DNA of 64,000 nt from Ichthyophis bannanicus (Eukaryota > Chordata > Amphibia > Gymnophiona > Ichthyophiidae), in contig CM066033.1 in NCBI GenBank assembly GCA_033557465.1, positions 382,609,289-382,673,288 of the forward strand, read 5' to 3'. Position 1 is the stretch's first letter, and every line of letters begins with the position of its first letter. Below, piece after piece: positions 41,690-51,117 of the stretch. A program made the translations under genes and the position numbers. The notes under the pieces are model-generated. The model was not told the origin of the DNA. It ran no database searches and worked only from the letters and a program-made list of their open reading frames with translations.

Positions 41690-42700
41690 AGAAAGATGGG
41701 CCCTACCAGCCTTACTCAGGGCAGCAGCACCAGGCCTCACAGCCTAAAAGCCAGGGGCATGGGGTCCCCATTCCTCAGACATCAGCCCCCTCCAAACTGG
41801 GGGGAAGCTTTAGACTCCCTGGCTAGGGCCTCCCCTCCCCCAGGAGTCCTGCTTCAGCTCACAGGGGGTCGGCTGGCCTCATTTGCCCGCAGCTGGTCCA
41901 GTATCATCCCAAACAAGTGGGTCCTGCAGGTAGTGAGGGAGGGTTACCACCTCCATCTATAGCAGAATCCTCTAGACTTCTTCTCAGGAGAACCATCACA
42001 GCCTCTCCTCCACCAGGCCTTGCTCATCGCAGAACTCACAGGCTTACTCAGGGACAGGGCAGTGGAGCCTGTACCCCAACATCTCTGGGGAAAGGGGTTC
42101 TACTCAAGGTATTTCTTTGTCCTAGAAAGAAGGGGGCCACCAGCCCATCCTGGACCTGTGCAACTTGAACAAGCTCCTGGTGCAGGAGAAGTTTAAGATG
42201 CTGTCCTTAGGATCATTGCTGCCCTACCTCCACCAGGGAGACTGGCGCTGCTCCTTGGACCTCAAGGACCATACACTCACATCCTGGTCCATCCCTCCCA
42301 CAGACAGTACCTGAGATTCGTGGTGGGAGGCAGCACTACCAGCACAGGGTACTGCCGTTCGGCCTCGCCTCCTTTCCAAAGGTCTTCACAAAGTGCCTGG
42401 CGGTCGTGGCTGCCCATGTGCACCTCCAAGGGGCCCACGTCTTCCCCTACCTGGACGACTGGCTCATCAGAGGCAGCACGGCCCTAGAGGCTAGCCAAGC
42501 TGCAAGGCTTACATTTCACATCCTGCAGAAGTGGGGCTTCGTCATTCATCAACTACCCCAAGTCCAGCCTCTCCCCTGTTCAAGACCTGGAATTTGTAGG
42601 AACCCAGCTGGACACTCTGCAGGTCAAGGCCTTCCTCCCGATAGAGAGAACCCGTGACCTGATGCAGTTAGCAGAGAACGTTCAAAGCTGCAGGTCAGTA
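41690..42700 (+). pseudogene. DIRS-6 reverse transcriptase remnant
   Basis: Fragments include WVLQVVREGYHLHL (41920), YSRYFFVLERK (near 42100), LLVQEKFKMLSLGSLLPYLHQGDW, HRVLPFGLASFPKVFTKCLAV (near 42345) and an intact YLDDWLI (near 42447). Multiple indels separate them. The RT core order is normal. Confidence 0.78.
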
Positions 42701-42899
42701 CCAGCTTGCCTGCTCCTCCACTTGTTAGGCCACATGGCCTTAATGGTTCATGTCACGCCCTGGACTTGCCTGCACATGCGAGCGGCCCTGTGGTGTCTCA
42801 GATCCCAATGGCCACAGGCAAGCTGAGAGACAGGGTAAGGGTCACCCACCGACTGGCGGCCTCCCTCAACTGTTGGCAGTCCCTGCAACACCTCAGGGC

Positions 42900-43305
42900 G
42901 GGGATGCCTTTCCAAGCACCAGCACCAGAAAAGATCCTGACAACAGATGCCTCCCTGGCGTGCTGGGGCGCACATTGTGAGGGTCATTGCATTCAGGGCA
43001 ACAGGTCCCCACATGAGTCTCGGTTACAAATCAACCTCCTTGAGCTCGGGGCCATCTTTCTGGCCCTATAGGCCTTTTGCTACCTCCTGAGCAACTTCTC
43101 TGTCCTCGTACAGATGGACAATCAGGTTGCCATGTTCTATGTGAACAAGCATAGAGGCACAGGCTCCTACTCTCTCTGTCAGGAGGCAGTAGCCCTCCAC
43201 TCCTTCGCAGTGCGCAATAGCATGCTCTTCAGAATGGTGTACGTGCCGGGCCAGGACAACCTCCTGGTGGACAGGATCAGCAGGATCCTTTGCCCACATG
43301 AGTGA
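42900..43305 (+). pseudogene. DIRS-6 RNase H remnant
   Basis: LTTDASLACWGAHC (42940), LQINLLELGAIFLAL (43030), VQMDNQVAMFYVNKH (43110) and YVPGQDNLLVDRISR (43240) keep most acidic residues, although the segment between them carries a stop at 43069-43071. Confidence 0.78.
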
Positions 43306-43719
43306 AGTCTGGATCCCAGGGTGGCACAGAGGCTTTTCCACCTCTATGGTAGACCCTGGCTGGACTTGTTTTCTTCCCTGGACAATGCACAGCTACCCAG
43401 ATTCTGCTCACCTCAGCCACACCACAGCAGGGTGGCAGCGGATGCCTTCCTCATCTCATGCTCGTAGGGCCTGCTTTATGCATGCCCACCGACCCCTCTA
43501 ATTAGGTGCCTTTTCAAGATCCAGAGTGACCATGCCACAGTAATCCTGGTTGCTCCCAGGCAGCCAAGACCGCCCTGGTTCCCCCTTCTTCTCTGCCTGT
43601 CAGTTGCACCCCTGGTAGCACTGGGCCTTCAGCCGGATCGTCTTTCTCAGGAGGGGGGCTCTCTTCTCCCCCCAACCTGGCATCTCTAATGTTAACTGCA
43701 TGGATGCTGAAAAGGCGGC

Positions 43720-45092
43720 GCTGGCCCCCTTCAGTCCCACAGATGTAGTGCAAGGGGTCCTCCTGGCGCCCAGAAACGCTACACCAGAAGGGCAGATGCC
43801 TTCAAGTAGAAGAGATTCTTTCTATGGTGTGCAGAGCGGAATGAAAATCCTTCTCCTGCCATTTGCAGCTCATTCTGCAGTACCTGCTGCATCTCTCCTG
43901 CTCAGGTTGAAATCTAATTCGGTCAGGGTGCATCTCAGCGCCATAGCAGCTAACCGTCACCCTGTGGAGCGAAGGCCCCTCTCCAGCCAGCCCCTAGTCT
44001 CCAGGTTCCTTAAAGGCCGCCTGCTATCGAAGCTCCCCTCCACCTACCTTCAGCAGAGTGGGATCTCAATGTGGTGCTCTCACAGCTCACCAGACCGCTA
44101 TTTAAGCTCTTGGCGACTTGCCATCTGAGGTGTCTCTCCTGGAAGGTAGCCTTCCTGGTGGCTTTGACATCCGCCTGGAGAGTGAGCGAGCTGCAGGCCC
44201 TGGTTGTGGATCCACCTTATACCAGGTTCTATACAAACAGGATTGTGCTTCGCATGCATCCCAACTTCCTCCCGAAGGTGGTGTCGGCTTTCTACCTCAA
44301 GCCGTATGGTCTGTGTATCAGAACAATCCCTCACTGGTACACTGCTACAATCCTACGCTCTGTCAAGAAAACGTAAATACAGGTTGAAAATCTCACTCGG
44401 GGTTATTTGCTTTACTCGGGTCTCAGACTTTACATTGGCAAATTGTTCCAGGTTTGTTTTATTCCCAGTACTATGCCAGTTAGCATCAACGACCCTTCTT
44501 TTTGCAAAATTTACCGCTTACTTCTCTTGTGTCCACAAAGACTAATATCGTGTTATAAACTTAGCTCTTATTAAAGAAATTCATTGATCATTTCTCTCTT
44601 GTGTCCACAAAAATAACGTGTGTTGTTGCTTTGACTTAGCTCAATCAGGAGGTAGTCCTCCCCTCCTTCTTCCCATGACCTCATGCTGGTAAGGCACAGT
44701 CAGTTCTGTATACGTTGGATTGTAAGACAGCCCTGTCCTTCTATCTACAGAGGACCCAGGCCCACCGCAGAGCTCCTCAACTCTTTGTCTCATGACCCCA
44801 GCAGGCTGGGGCTACCTGTGACCAAGCGAACCCTGTCCACTTGGGTGGCGAACTGTATTGCCCTCGCTTATGAGTGAGCTGGCCTCTCCCTAGAGCACCG
44901 GTTCACTGCTCATTGTGTGAGGGCTATGGCCATGTTGGTGGCCAACCTTCGCTCAGTGCTGGTGACAGAAATTTGTAAAGTCGCCACATGGTCTTCAATG
45001 CATACGTTCGTAGTTCACTACTGCCTCAAGAATGAGTCCCGCAGGGACAGTGCCTTTGGCCAGGCAGTAATCCGAAGCATTCTGGGTGTATA
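43720..45092 (+). pseudogene. DIRS-6 tyrosine recombinase, interrupted
   Basis: Landmarks in several frames are VRVHLSAIAANRHP (43925), AWRVSELQALVVDPPYTRFY (Arg I, near 44175) and MHPNFLPKVVSAFYL (44260). Then comes a foreign insertion (44301-44644), followed by LPVTKRTLSTWVANCIALAY (44810), HCVRAMA (44915) and FVVHYCLKNES (45010). The second box has Arg II, and the Tyr survives. Inactive. Confidence 0.8.
44301..44644. mobile_element. Unidentified 344-bp insertion with 5-bp target duplication
   Basis: DIRS-4 reads straight from the FHLNQ codons into EVVLP. In DIRS-6 the same text is interrupted after CTCAA (44296-44300) and resumes after a second CTCAA (44640-44644). The insert holds two imperfect tandem units of about 73 bases at its 3' end: TCTCTTGTGTCCACAAA at 44523 and 44595, and ACTTAGCTC at 44559 and 44634. 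It has no ORF and no terminal inverted repeat that I can see. The family is not recognised. Confidence 0.7.
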
Positions 45093-45267
45093 AGCAACTT
45101 CTGCCTCCAACCCTTCTGTGTTCAGGCTACTGGAGCAATGGTGATGCTGGATGCTGGGGTCTGCAGTCTTTCTTGGTAGGGACTCACCCTCTGCAACTCA
45201 CGGCCTCCCTATTGATAGCCATTGGTGATGTCATGGTTTGGTCCCCGGCAGCCTGGAGCTAGGGAGT

Positions 45268-45365
45268 CCCATATGCGAGGACTGTCTTCTTGCTTGTTCC
45301 TAGAGAAAGCATAGTTACTCACCTGTAACAAGTGTTCTCCAGGGACAGCAGGAATCAGTCCTCAC
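45268..45365. repeat. ICR of DIRS-6
   Basis: It matches the reverse complement of the element's left end (39113-39155) and right end (45570-45627) with several mismatches each, in the order expected for a circle junction. Confidence 0.88.
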
Positions 45366-45429
45366 AACCCTCCCTCCTCCCCTGGGAGTTGCCTCCTTTA
45401 CCTTCTTTACCTTTTCACCGTTTGCCTAA

Positions 45430-45627
45430 GCTATGTCATCTGACTGAACAAGATGACACCTTTGGGCGGGAAGGGGACCACGCATGCATGGTAGCATTCC
45501 CAATGGCTTTCTTTGAAAGCTGGGGAAATGCTCCTCGTGGAGCTCTGTCGGCGCCGACGTCACCCATGTGTGAGGACTGATTCATGTTGTCCCTTGAACA
45601 CCTGTTACAGGTGAGTAACTATGATTT
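45430..45627. repeat. Right inverted terminal repeat of DIRS-6 with outward splice-donor motif
   Basis: Inverted copy of the left repeat with the right-only extension. ACAG|GTGAGT has its GT at 45611. Confidence 0.88.
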
Positions 45628-45835
45628 TCTAATTGTCCACCCACCAAAACATGGCTTTATTGATATTCAAGCCCCCACTCAGCGCTATGTAAATAGTTAT
45701 CCACCCTCATAAGTTCTATTTATTGTTACCTAGGTTCTATGTAACGTTCACTGTTTTATCTGTTCCATATACACTGCTGTGACTGGTAGATACAGCGGTA
45801 TAGAAAAGTTGCTAAACTAATAAATAAAATAAAAA
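45628..45835 (+). repeat. L2 3' UTR fragment
   Basis: It shares the CTGTGACTGGTAGATACAGC segment and the TAAA-type tail with 12400-12478. No coding sequence. It may be the displaced 3' end of the L2 at 20280-22740 or an independent short insertion. Confidence 0.7.
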
Positions 45836-46340
45836 GCTGTAATTATACATGCATATGGGATTTGTAGTTTAGCACAAATGGGGAACATAACTATGCAAGC
45901 AAATTGCTATTACTTAGTTTATGCTGGACTTCCTTATTCAGTCCATGTAATATAGGAATTACTAAAGCTTTTCTTCTCTTCTCTGTCTATGGGGGGAAAG
46001 GCTTAATAAATCAGGCTCATAAAGACTTGTTTTTTGATAGCTTGTTCCTTCCCTCGCGCCCTCATACAACTTTCTTTCAGAACATGCGTCTTTAATGAAG
46101 AATCCATGAAAGGTTCTAATAATGGAGTGAGAAATAATTTCAGTCACCCTTAAGAAATGAAAGCTTCTTCCCCATGGCAGTGAATAATGTGTTAAAAGTC
46201 AGACATGCAGATTTAAAAAGCAGAAACTAGTTGTAGGTGGGTTGCATGATTTGTGGTGGTATTTCACAACATAGCCTGAATACAACACCCTTTAAGCAGT
46301 GTATGCTGCAAAGTGACAGAAGGCTTGGCTTAAGCAGCTC
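45836..46340 (+). other. NVL: NVL intron, unique-looking
   Basis: AT-rich sequence without coding potential or repeat family that I can identify. It separates the DIRS-6 and DIRS-7 blocks. Confidence 0.55.
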
Positions 46341-46510
46341 TTCCATATCATACCTCCAGTCCATTCCTGACTTGTGGGTTGTCGCCCCCAACTAGCATCT
46401 TAGAGACTGAATATGTCAACCTTGATGACCTCACCCTATATAGGGCACTGGCATCACCCACCAGCCTCAGTATTGTCCGTCTCCAAGCAGCTGGAGAAGG
46501 ATGATTCCCA
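46341..46510. repeat. Left inverted terminal repeat of DIRS-7
   Basis: It is the reverse complement of about 54810-54955, including the shared ACCTTGATGAC...CCTATATAGGG block. Confidence 0.88.
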
Positions 46511-48000
46511 CCAGTAGACTCACCGAAGGAAGATTAGGACAAAATATTTGACCTTTTTTGGAGAGGAGTTTTTGTAGGCCTCTGGCTCTTTAAAGCCCTT
46601 GCCTTTTATTCCATTGACAGGCAAATAAAGAAAAAAAATAAGAAAGGTTAAGGCAGGCAGTAAGCCAGGTCAGCAAAGGATTCCTCCGGTGCCGGCAGGT
46701 CAGTGTAGACTGTAGAGGCACTAGATCTCCAGTGGGGTTTTTGATGGCGGTTTCCAATCCCTCGTTTGATGCAGAGCTGCTAGCTGCAGGGAAGCCAGAC
46801 ACCTGCACGGGACTTCTGCTGATGCAGTTGTAAAAGTCCAAGCATGCAAGCAGGAGCACAGTCACCGGTGAGTTGAAGGGTTTCTTATCTGCTCCACGGC
46901 ATGCTGTTTTTGACCGCAGTTCAGGTCTCCCTGGCCTCTGAAGGGTAAGACCAGGGCCTGTAGACTGCATGTAGTGCAGACTGCTGTTCTGTGGAGCACA
47001 GGAAACTGCGCCATTTTTTGAGAGCCAGAGGTTTTTTTACAAGGAACACTTGCTGCAGGGGTTGGACACTGGGTGTTTCTTCCTTCGTGCTTTTTTATTT
47101 TAACAGTGCCTGGAAGTTTGTGCAGCATTTGGGCAGACATTGCTTAATAAAAGAAAAAAAAGTACCGTATTTTAGCGCATGTAATGCGCACCCACATAAA
47201 ACACGCACCAACATATAAAGCGCAATATTCAGCCTGTTCTGCAGAGAATGTCTCGCATTATGCGCACACGCGTATATTGCGCATGTGTCGAGTGCACTGT
47301 GAGGCATATAAAAGGCCCTCGGTTCTATTATACCTTACATTTAAACTTTGCGATCTCTTATATTATAATCCATTCATCATGCTCAGAATTAAACGCAAGT
47401 CTTATACTGCGGACTTCAAGCCGGGATTGTTTATAAGAACGAGGATCGGGTGCGTAGTGATGATGAAGATAATGATGATGATGAAAATGTCAAAAGGAGT
47501 GACGATGACAGTGCATATGTTACGGAAGAGCGTCTCCAGACGGTTTTAAATTATTTCAATGATGATGTTGATGAGGGAAGTGATTTCGAAGGTTTTATGG
47601 AATTGGATGATGAAAATAAATTAAATATATTTTGAAACCATTATATTCTTGTAAGGACTCTTTTATGGAATCGGTTCCCTGTAATAAAGTTTTGGTATAG
47701 TGCGCCTTCGCAAATACCGCACGAGAGGGTTGCGCGATAGATAAAAAAAAGTGTATAGCGTGCGCGCTATATGCGCGAAAATATGGTAAATTAAGATACA
47801 GGGCTTAAAGAGCTCCTGGTCTACATTTCAGCTAGAAACTGGTGCGCTCTAGGTTTGTTTATTGGGAGCTGTCTGTCTCGAGTGCTCGGCGGTGGCTGGG
47901 AGGGAGCACATTGCGTCATGCCCTCAAAGGCCACTAGTTTGGCATATGAGCTGCATAAGAGCTCTGTTTCCACGATGGGCTTTGCAAGAGCTTTGTGATT
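46511..48000 (+). other. DIRS-7 5' region
   Basis: Apart from the pogo-like insertion at 47163-47788 this holds the presumed 5' UTR of DIRS-7. I see no convincing ORF. The ORFs between 46590 and 47140 on either strand have no recognisable product. Confidence 0.5.
47163..47788 (+). mobile_element. Internally deleted pogo/Tigger-like DNA transposon
   Basis: 626 bases flanked by TA, with terminal inverted repeats: TACCGTATTTTAGCGCAT at 47163 mirrors the end at 47771-47788 with a few mismatches, and the repeats continue as GCGC-rich imperfect copies. The interior has ATG 47379 followed by KRKSYTADFK, the usual start of a pogo-family DNA-binding (psq-type) domain. It then jumps to an acidic tail (DDSAYVTEERLQTVLNYFND... 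ending LDDENKLNIF at 47635). The whole DDE catalytic domain is missing. It is thus a non-autonomous deletion derivative, mobilisable only in trans. Confidence 0.85.
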
Positions 48001-49121
48001 GAGTCTCGGTCTGCTGAAGGAGAATTTTTAAACGAAAGGTTGCAACAGGGAGGTAAGGAAAATAATTTGGAGGGGGTCAAATAGCCCTTCGAGGACTCTG
48101 TGCCTCTCCCACAGTCTCGACGGGGGTGTCAGTGGCCATGACAGAGGAATGTCTCACCTTTTCTGGAAGTGCAGGTCATGGATGGTATGTCCCCGTGACC
48201 CTTTTTCTCCAAGGATTCTGTGGCTGGGGAACTGCCGGGGGGATTCTCCCGCGAGTTTGTTCTCTTCATACGTAAGGTGTTTTGCATGAAGCAGGGGGCG
48301 GTGTTCCCCCTGGGGGAGATCAGGAGAGAGCGAGGAAGCGGGTCCTGCTGGAGACCACTAGCAAGCGGCCAAGGGAGGAGTCTGGTCTAGTCGCAGCCGC
48401 CTGGACAAGGACTTTTGGGAGGACATGGGTTCCCTAAGGTCAGAGGAAGAACTGGACCCAGCAGAGAAAGCCGGGGCGGAGTCAGCGGAGCTGAAAGAGG
48501 GCAAAATCCCTCAGAGTGATGAGGCTTGAATTGTGAGAGTTTTCCGCAGGGAGGAACTGGCGGCACTGATCACGCAGTCCTTAAAGACCCTTAATACGTC
48601 TGCAGAGGCTTTGCCAGAGGAGGAGCCACTGGAGGATCCCTTGTTCCAAGTGCTCAGGAAACCTCAGATGGTGTTTCCCCTACATTGAGTCATTAAGCAG
48701 TTGATTCAGGACGAATAGGACATTCTGGAGGCAGGGCTTAAGGGAACGTGAACTCTGGCATGCATTTAACTCCTGCCTACGCTCTCCAAAGTGGGTGCGG
48801 CAATTTTGGCCTTCACACAGAAGATTACCATTCCAGTGGAGGGCAGTAGGGCCCTTAAGGACACTCCGGACTGGAAACTGGAAACTCTGCTGAACCAGGC
48901 ATTCAATATTCTCTTTTGTTGCAGGTGTCGGTTTGTGGCCCAAGCCCTGGGCTCAAGGAATTTTAGAGACTGCAGGGCCTAAGCAGTATCCACTGCAGGA
49001 GACGTCGAAATTGGAGTCGGGGAGCGGCCTATTTAGCAGATGCTTTTTATGACGTTATTGAGGGTTTATCTAAAAGCATGGTTTTGGTAGTGGTCGCTCA
49101 TTGCTATTTATGGTTACATAA

Positions 49122-50132
49122 TTGATTCTACTGAAGATTATTAAAAAGAGACTACAATCATACCTGGAACAAGAACTACCTGAAGTGCAAGCAGGGTTCA
49201 GAAAAGGGCGAGGAACGAGAGACGACATTGTGGATGTGAGATGGATCCTTGAAAAGACTAAAGAATACCAAAAGGATATCTATTTGTGCTTTATCGACTA
49301 TAGCAAAGCTTTTGACTGTGTAAACCATGAGAAACTCTGGGCCACACTAAGAAGCATGGGTATACCAGAACATCTGATCGTTCTCTTGCACAATCTGTAC
49401 ATTGATCAAGAAGCAACAGTTCGAACGGAACAAAGAGAAACAGAATGGTTTAAAATAAGCAAAGGTGTAAGACAAGGCTGCATACTTTTCCCCTACCTGT
49501 TTAATTTATATGCACAACAAATCATCAGAGAAGCAGGATTGTATGAAGACAACAGAGGTGTGAAGATTGGTGGAAGACTCATCAACAACCTTCGCTATGC
49601 TGATGATACCACATTACTGGCGGAAAGTGAAGATGATCTGAAACATTTGCTTCTCACAATCAAAGAACATAGTCTCAAAATGGGCCTGCACCTTAATCTA
49701 ACGAAGACAAAGATCATGACAACTGGCATAATCAATAGGTTTATCATCGAAGGAGAAGAAATTGAAATCGTGAATAACTTTAACCTACTTGGATCAACTA
49801 TCAATAAAGAAGCAACAAGCAGTCAAGAAATCAGACGACGCATTGCTCTAGGCAGAAAGGCTATGAAAGACCTAGATAAGATTCTCAAGAGCAGAGATGT
49901 CTCTCTCCATACAAAGATTCGACTTGTTCAAGCCATGGTATTTTCAATAACATCATATGGATGTGAAAGCTGGACAGTGAAAAAGATAGACAGGAAGAAT
50001 ATTGATGCCTTTGAATTATGGTGCTGGTGGCGAATACTGTGTATACCATGGACTGCCCGAAGAACAAACCAGTCTGTACTAGAGGAGATCAAACCTAAGC
50101 TTTCTTTAGAAGCTCAGATGACAAGACTTTGA
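49122..50132 (+). CDS. RTE reverse transcriptase fragment
   Basis: 336 codons without a stop cover most of the RT: QAGFRKGRGTRDDIVDVRWI, DIYLCFIDYSKAFDCVNHEK (first catalytic Asp), GVRQGCILFPYLFNLY, and RYADDTTLLAE with the YADD box at 49596-49607. The C-terminal part has INKEATSSQEIRRRIALGRK and ESWTVKKIDRKNIDAFELWC. A single stop at 50130-50132 separates it from the remaining C-terminus (YFGHIMRRERSLEKDIMLGK...RGRPAMRWIDTI, to 50369). The N-terminal endonuclease is missing through 5' truncation; the first ATG is arbitrary. Confidence 0.9.
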   Translation: MILLKIIKKRLQSYLEQELPEVQAGFRKGRGTRDDIVDVRWILEKTKEYQKDIYLCFIDYSKAFDCVNHEKLWATLRSMGIPEHLIVLLHNLYIDQEATVRTEQRETEWFKISKGVRQGCILFPYLFNLYAQQIIREAGLYEDNRGVKIGGRLINNLRYADDTTLLAESEDDLKHLLLTIKEHSLKMGLHLNLTKTKIMTTGIINRFIIEGEEIEIVNNFNLLGSTINKEATSSQEIRRRIALGRKAMKDLDKILKSRDVSLHTKIRLVQAMVFSITSYGCESWTVKKIDRKNIDAFELWCWWRILCIPWTARRTNQSVLEEIKPKLSLEAQMTRL

Positions 50133-50382
50133 CTTTCATACTTTGGACACATCATGCGGAGAGAGAGATCATTAGAGAAAGACATCATGCTTGGCAAGAT
50201 GGAAGGTCAACGCAAAAGAGGAAGGCCAGCAATGAGATGGATCGATACAATAACAGCAGCTACGGGTACCAGTCTGTCAACAATAAGCCGCCTGAATGAA
50301 GACCGAACACAATTTAGGATAGCTATCCAGAGGGTCGCCATGAGTCGACTCCGACTCGACGGCACTTAACAACAACAACAAT
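49124..50382 (+). mobile_element. 5'-truncated RTE-clade LINE
   Basis: An RT fragment plus a 3' end reading GTCGCCATGAGTCGACTCC, a short complementary motif, and an (AAC)n tail. The DIRS-7 Gag codons on either side join as LHN|WSADV, with AATTG present at both junctions (target duplication of about 5 bases). RTE/BovB-type elements are known to spread between distant vertebrates, so the source lineage is of interest. Confidence 0.85.
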
Positions 50383-50485
50383 TGGTCAGCAGATGTCTCT
50401 TCCAAGTTCTGCTTGAGCAAGCTTGCTTTCAAGGGCAAGCTGTTGTTTGGAGAAGCATTGGATAAGTTGGTGAAGACCTTGGGGG

Positions 50486-50829
50486 CACTGTTCCCTCTAA
50501 GCCGTGCACGTGTGGCGCGCACACACCTTGCCAAGCGAGCGCACATACTTTACAACAGAGCACACAAAAATTACGGTTCTGATTCTGATAGAAAACACGG
50601 AGGTCTTAAAATTTAAAAGTTGTTGTGTATTTACGGTTTTCACAAGTTCTACAATATTTTCTAGTGCAATCTATGTGGTGTACATACTGTATTCTGACGT
50701 GTGGTCAAATTTTAAAGTATATAACTCCGAGTGTCGTTATGTGGCGCACAAAAATTTAACCTTCCTTCAAAAGCTGCACAGCTGATATTTTATGTGCACA
50801 CAGCCTACAGAAAATTAGAGGGAACATTG
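50486..50829. mobile_element. hAT-type MITE, 344 bp, 8-bp target duplication
   Basis: Terminal inverted repeats CACTGTTCCCTCTAA (50486-50500) and TTAGAGGGAACATTG (50815-50829) match with one or two mismatches. The 8-base CTTGGGGG is present on both sides (50478-50485 and 50830-50837). An 8-bp duplication with CA...TG ends fits the hAT superfamily. No transposase is encoded. Confidence 0.9.
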
Positions 50830-51117
50830 CTTGGGGGAGTCTAAAGGCAGTAGGTTACTGGAAGATAAGCAGGAGCAGATTAGAGCTGTGGGTCCAACAT
50901 GAGAGCAGTCATGAGATTTTCGATGGTTCCATGCTGTTTGCTTTTGTACCATACCAGCGGAGCCGGTTCCCAGCTCAGGGGCAGCCCTTTCGCGGCTTTC
51001 GGGGATCAGGCCAGCTGCAATGAAGCCAGGAGGACCCCGGCAGGGGTGGTTCCATGGGGGGAGGGGCAGCTACAGGACGTCTGCCCTGCGTGGGTCCAGA
51101 TTACGACTGGCCAGTAG

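Larger units (their letters stand above)
39113..45627 (+). mobile_element. DIRS-6, family A, decayed
   Basis: The left end TTCTCCAGGA is at 39113, the ICR at 45268-45365, and the right end near 45627. It contains a minus-strand CR1 fragment in Gag (about 39808-40216) and an unidentified 344-base insertion in the recombinase (44301-44644). All ORFs are broken by many small indels, so it is older than DIRS-4 and DIRS-5. It starts at the very 3' end of the CR1. Confidence 0.85.
48100..50900 (+). pseudogene. DIRS-7 Gag-like protein remnant (interrupted)
   Basis: Recognisable pieces are VRVFRREELAALITQSLKTL (48535), the block with KPQMVFPLH (48660), ITIPVEGSRALKDT (48825), AAYLADAFYDVIEGLSKSM (49020) and LWLHN at 49110, then, after the RTE insertion, WSADVSSKF...LSKLAFKGKLLFGEALDKLVKTLG (50388-50482), which the MITE interrupts. 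Numerous stops. The core matches DIRS-3, DIRS-5 and DIRS-8 Gag. Confidence 0.75.

Noticed and set aside
47184..47635. Host gene encoding an acidic protein
   Set aside because: It is enclosed by TA-flanked terminal repeats and is the leftover ORF of a pogo-like transposon.
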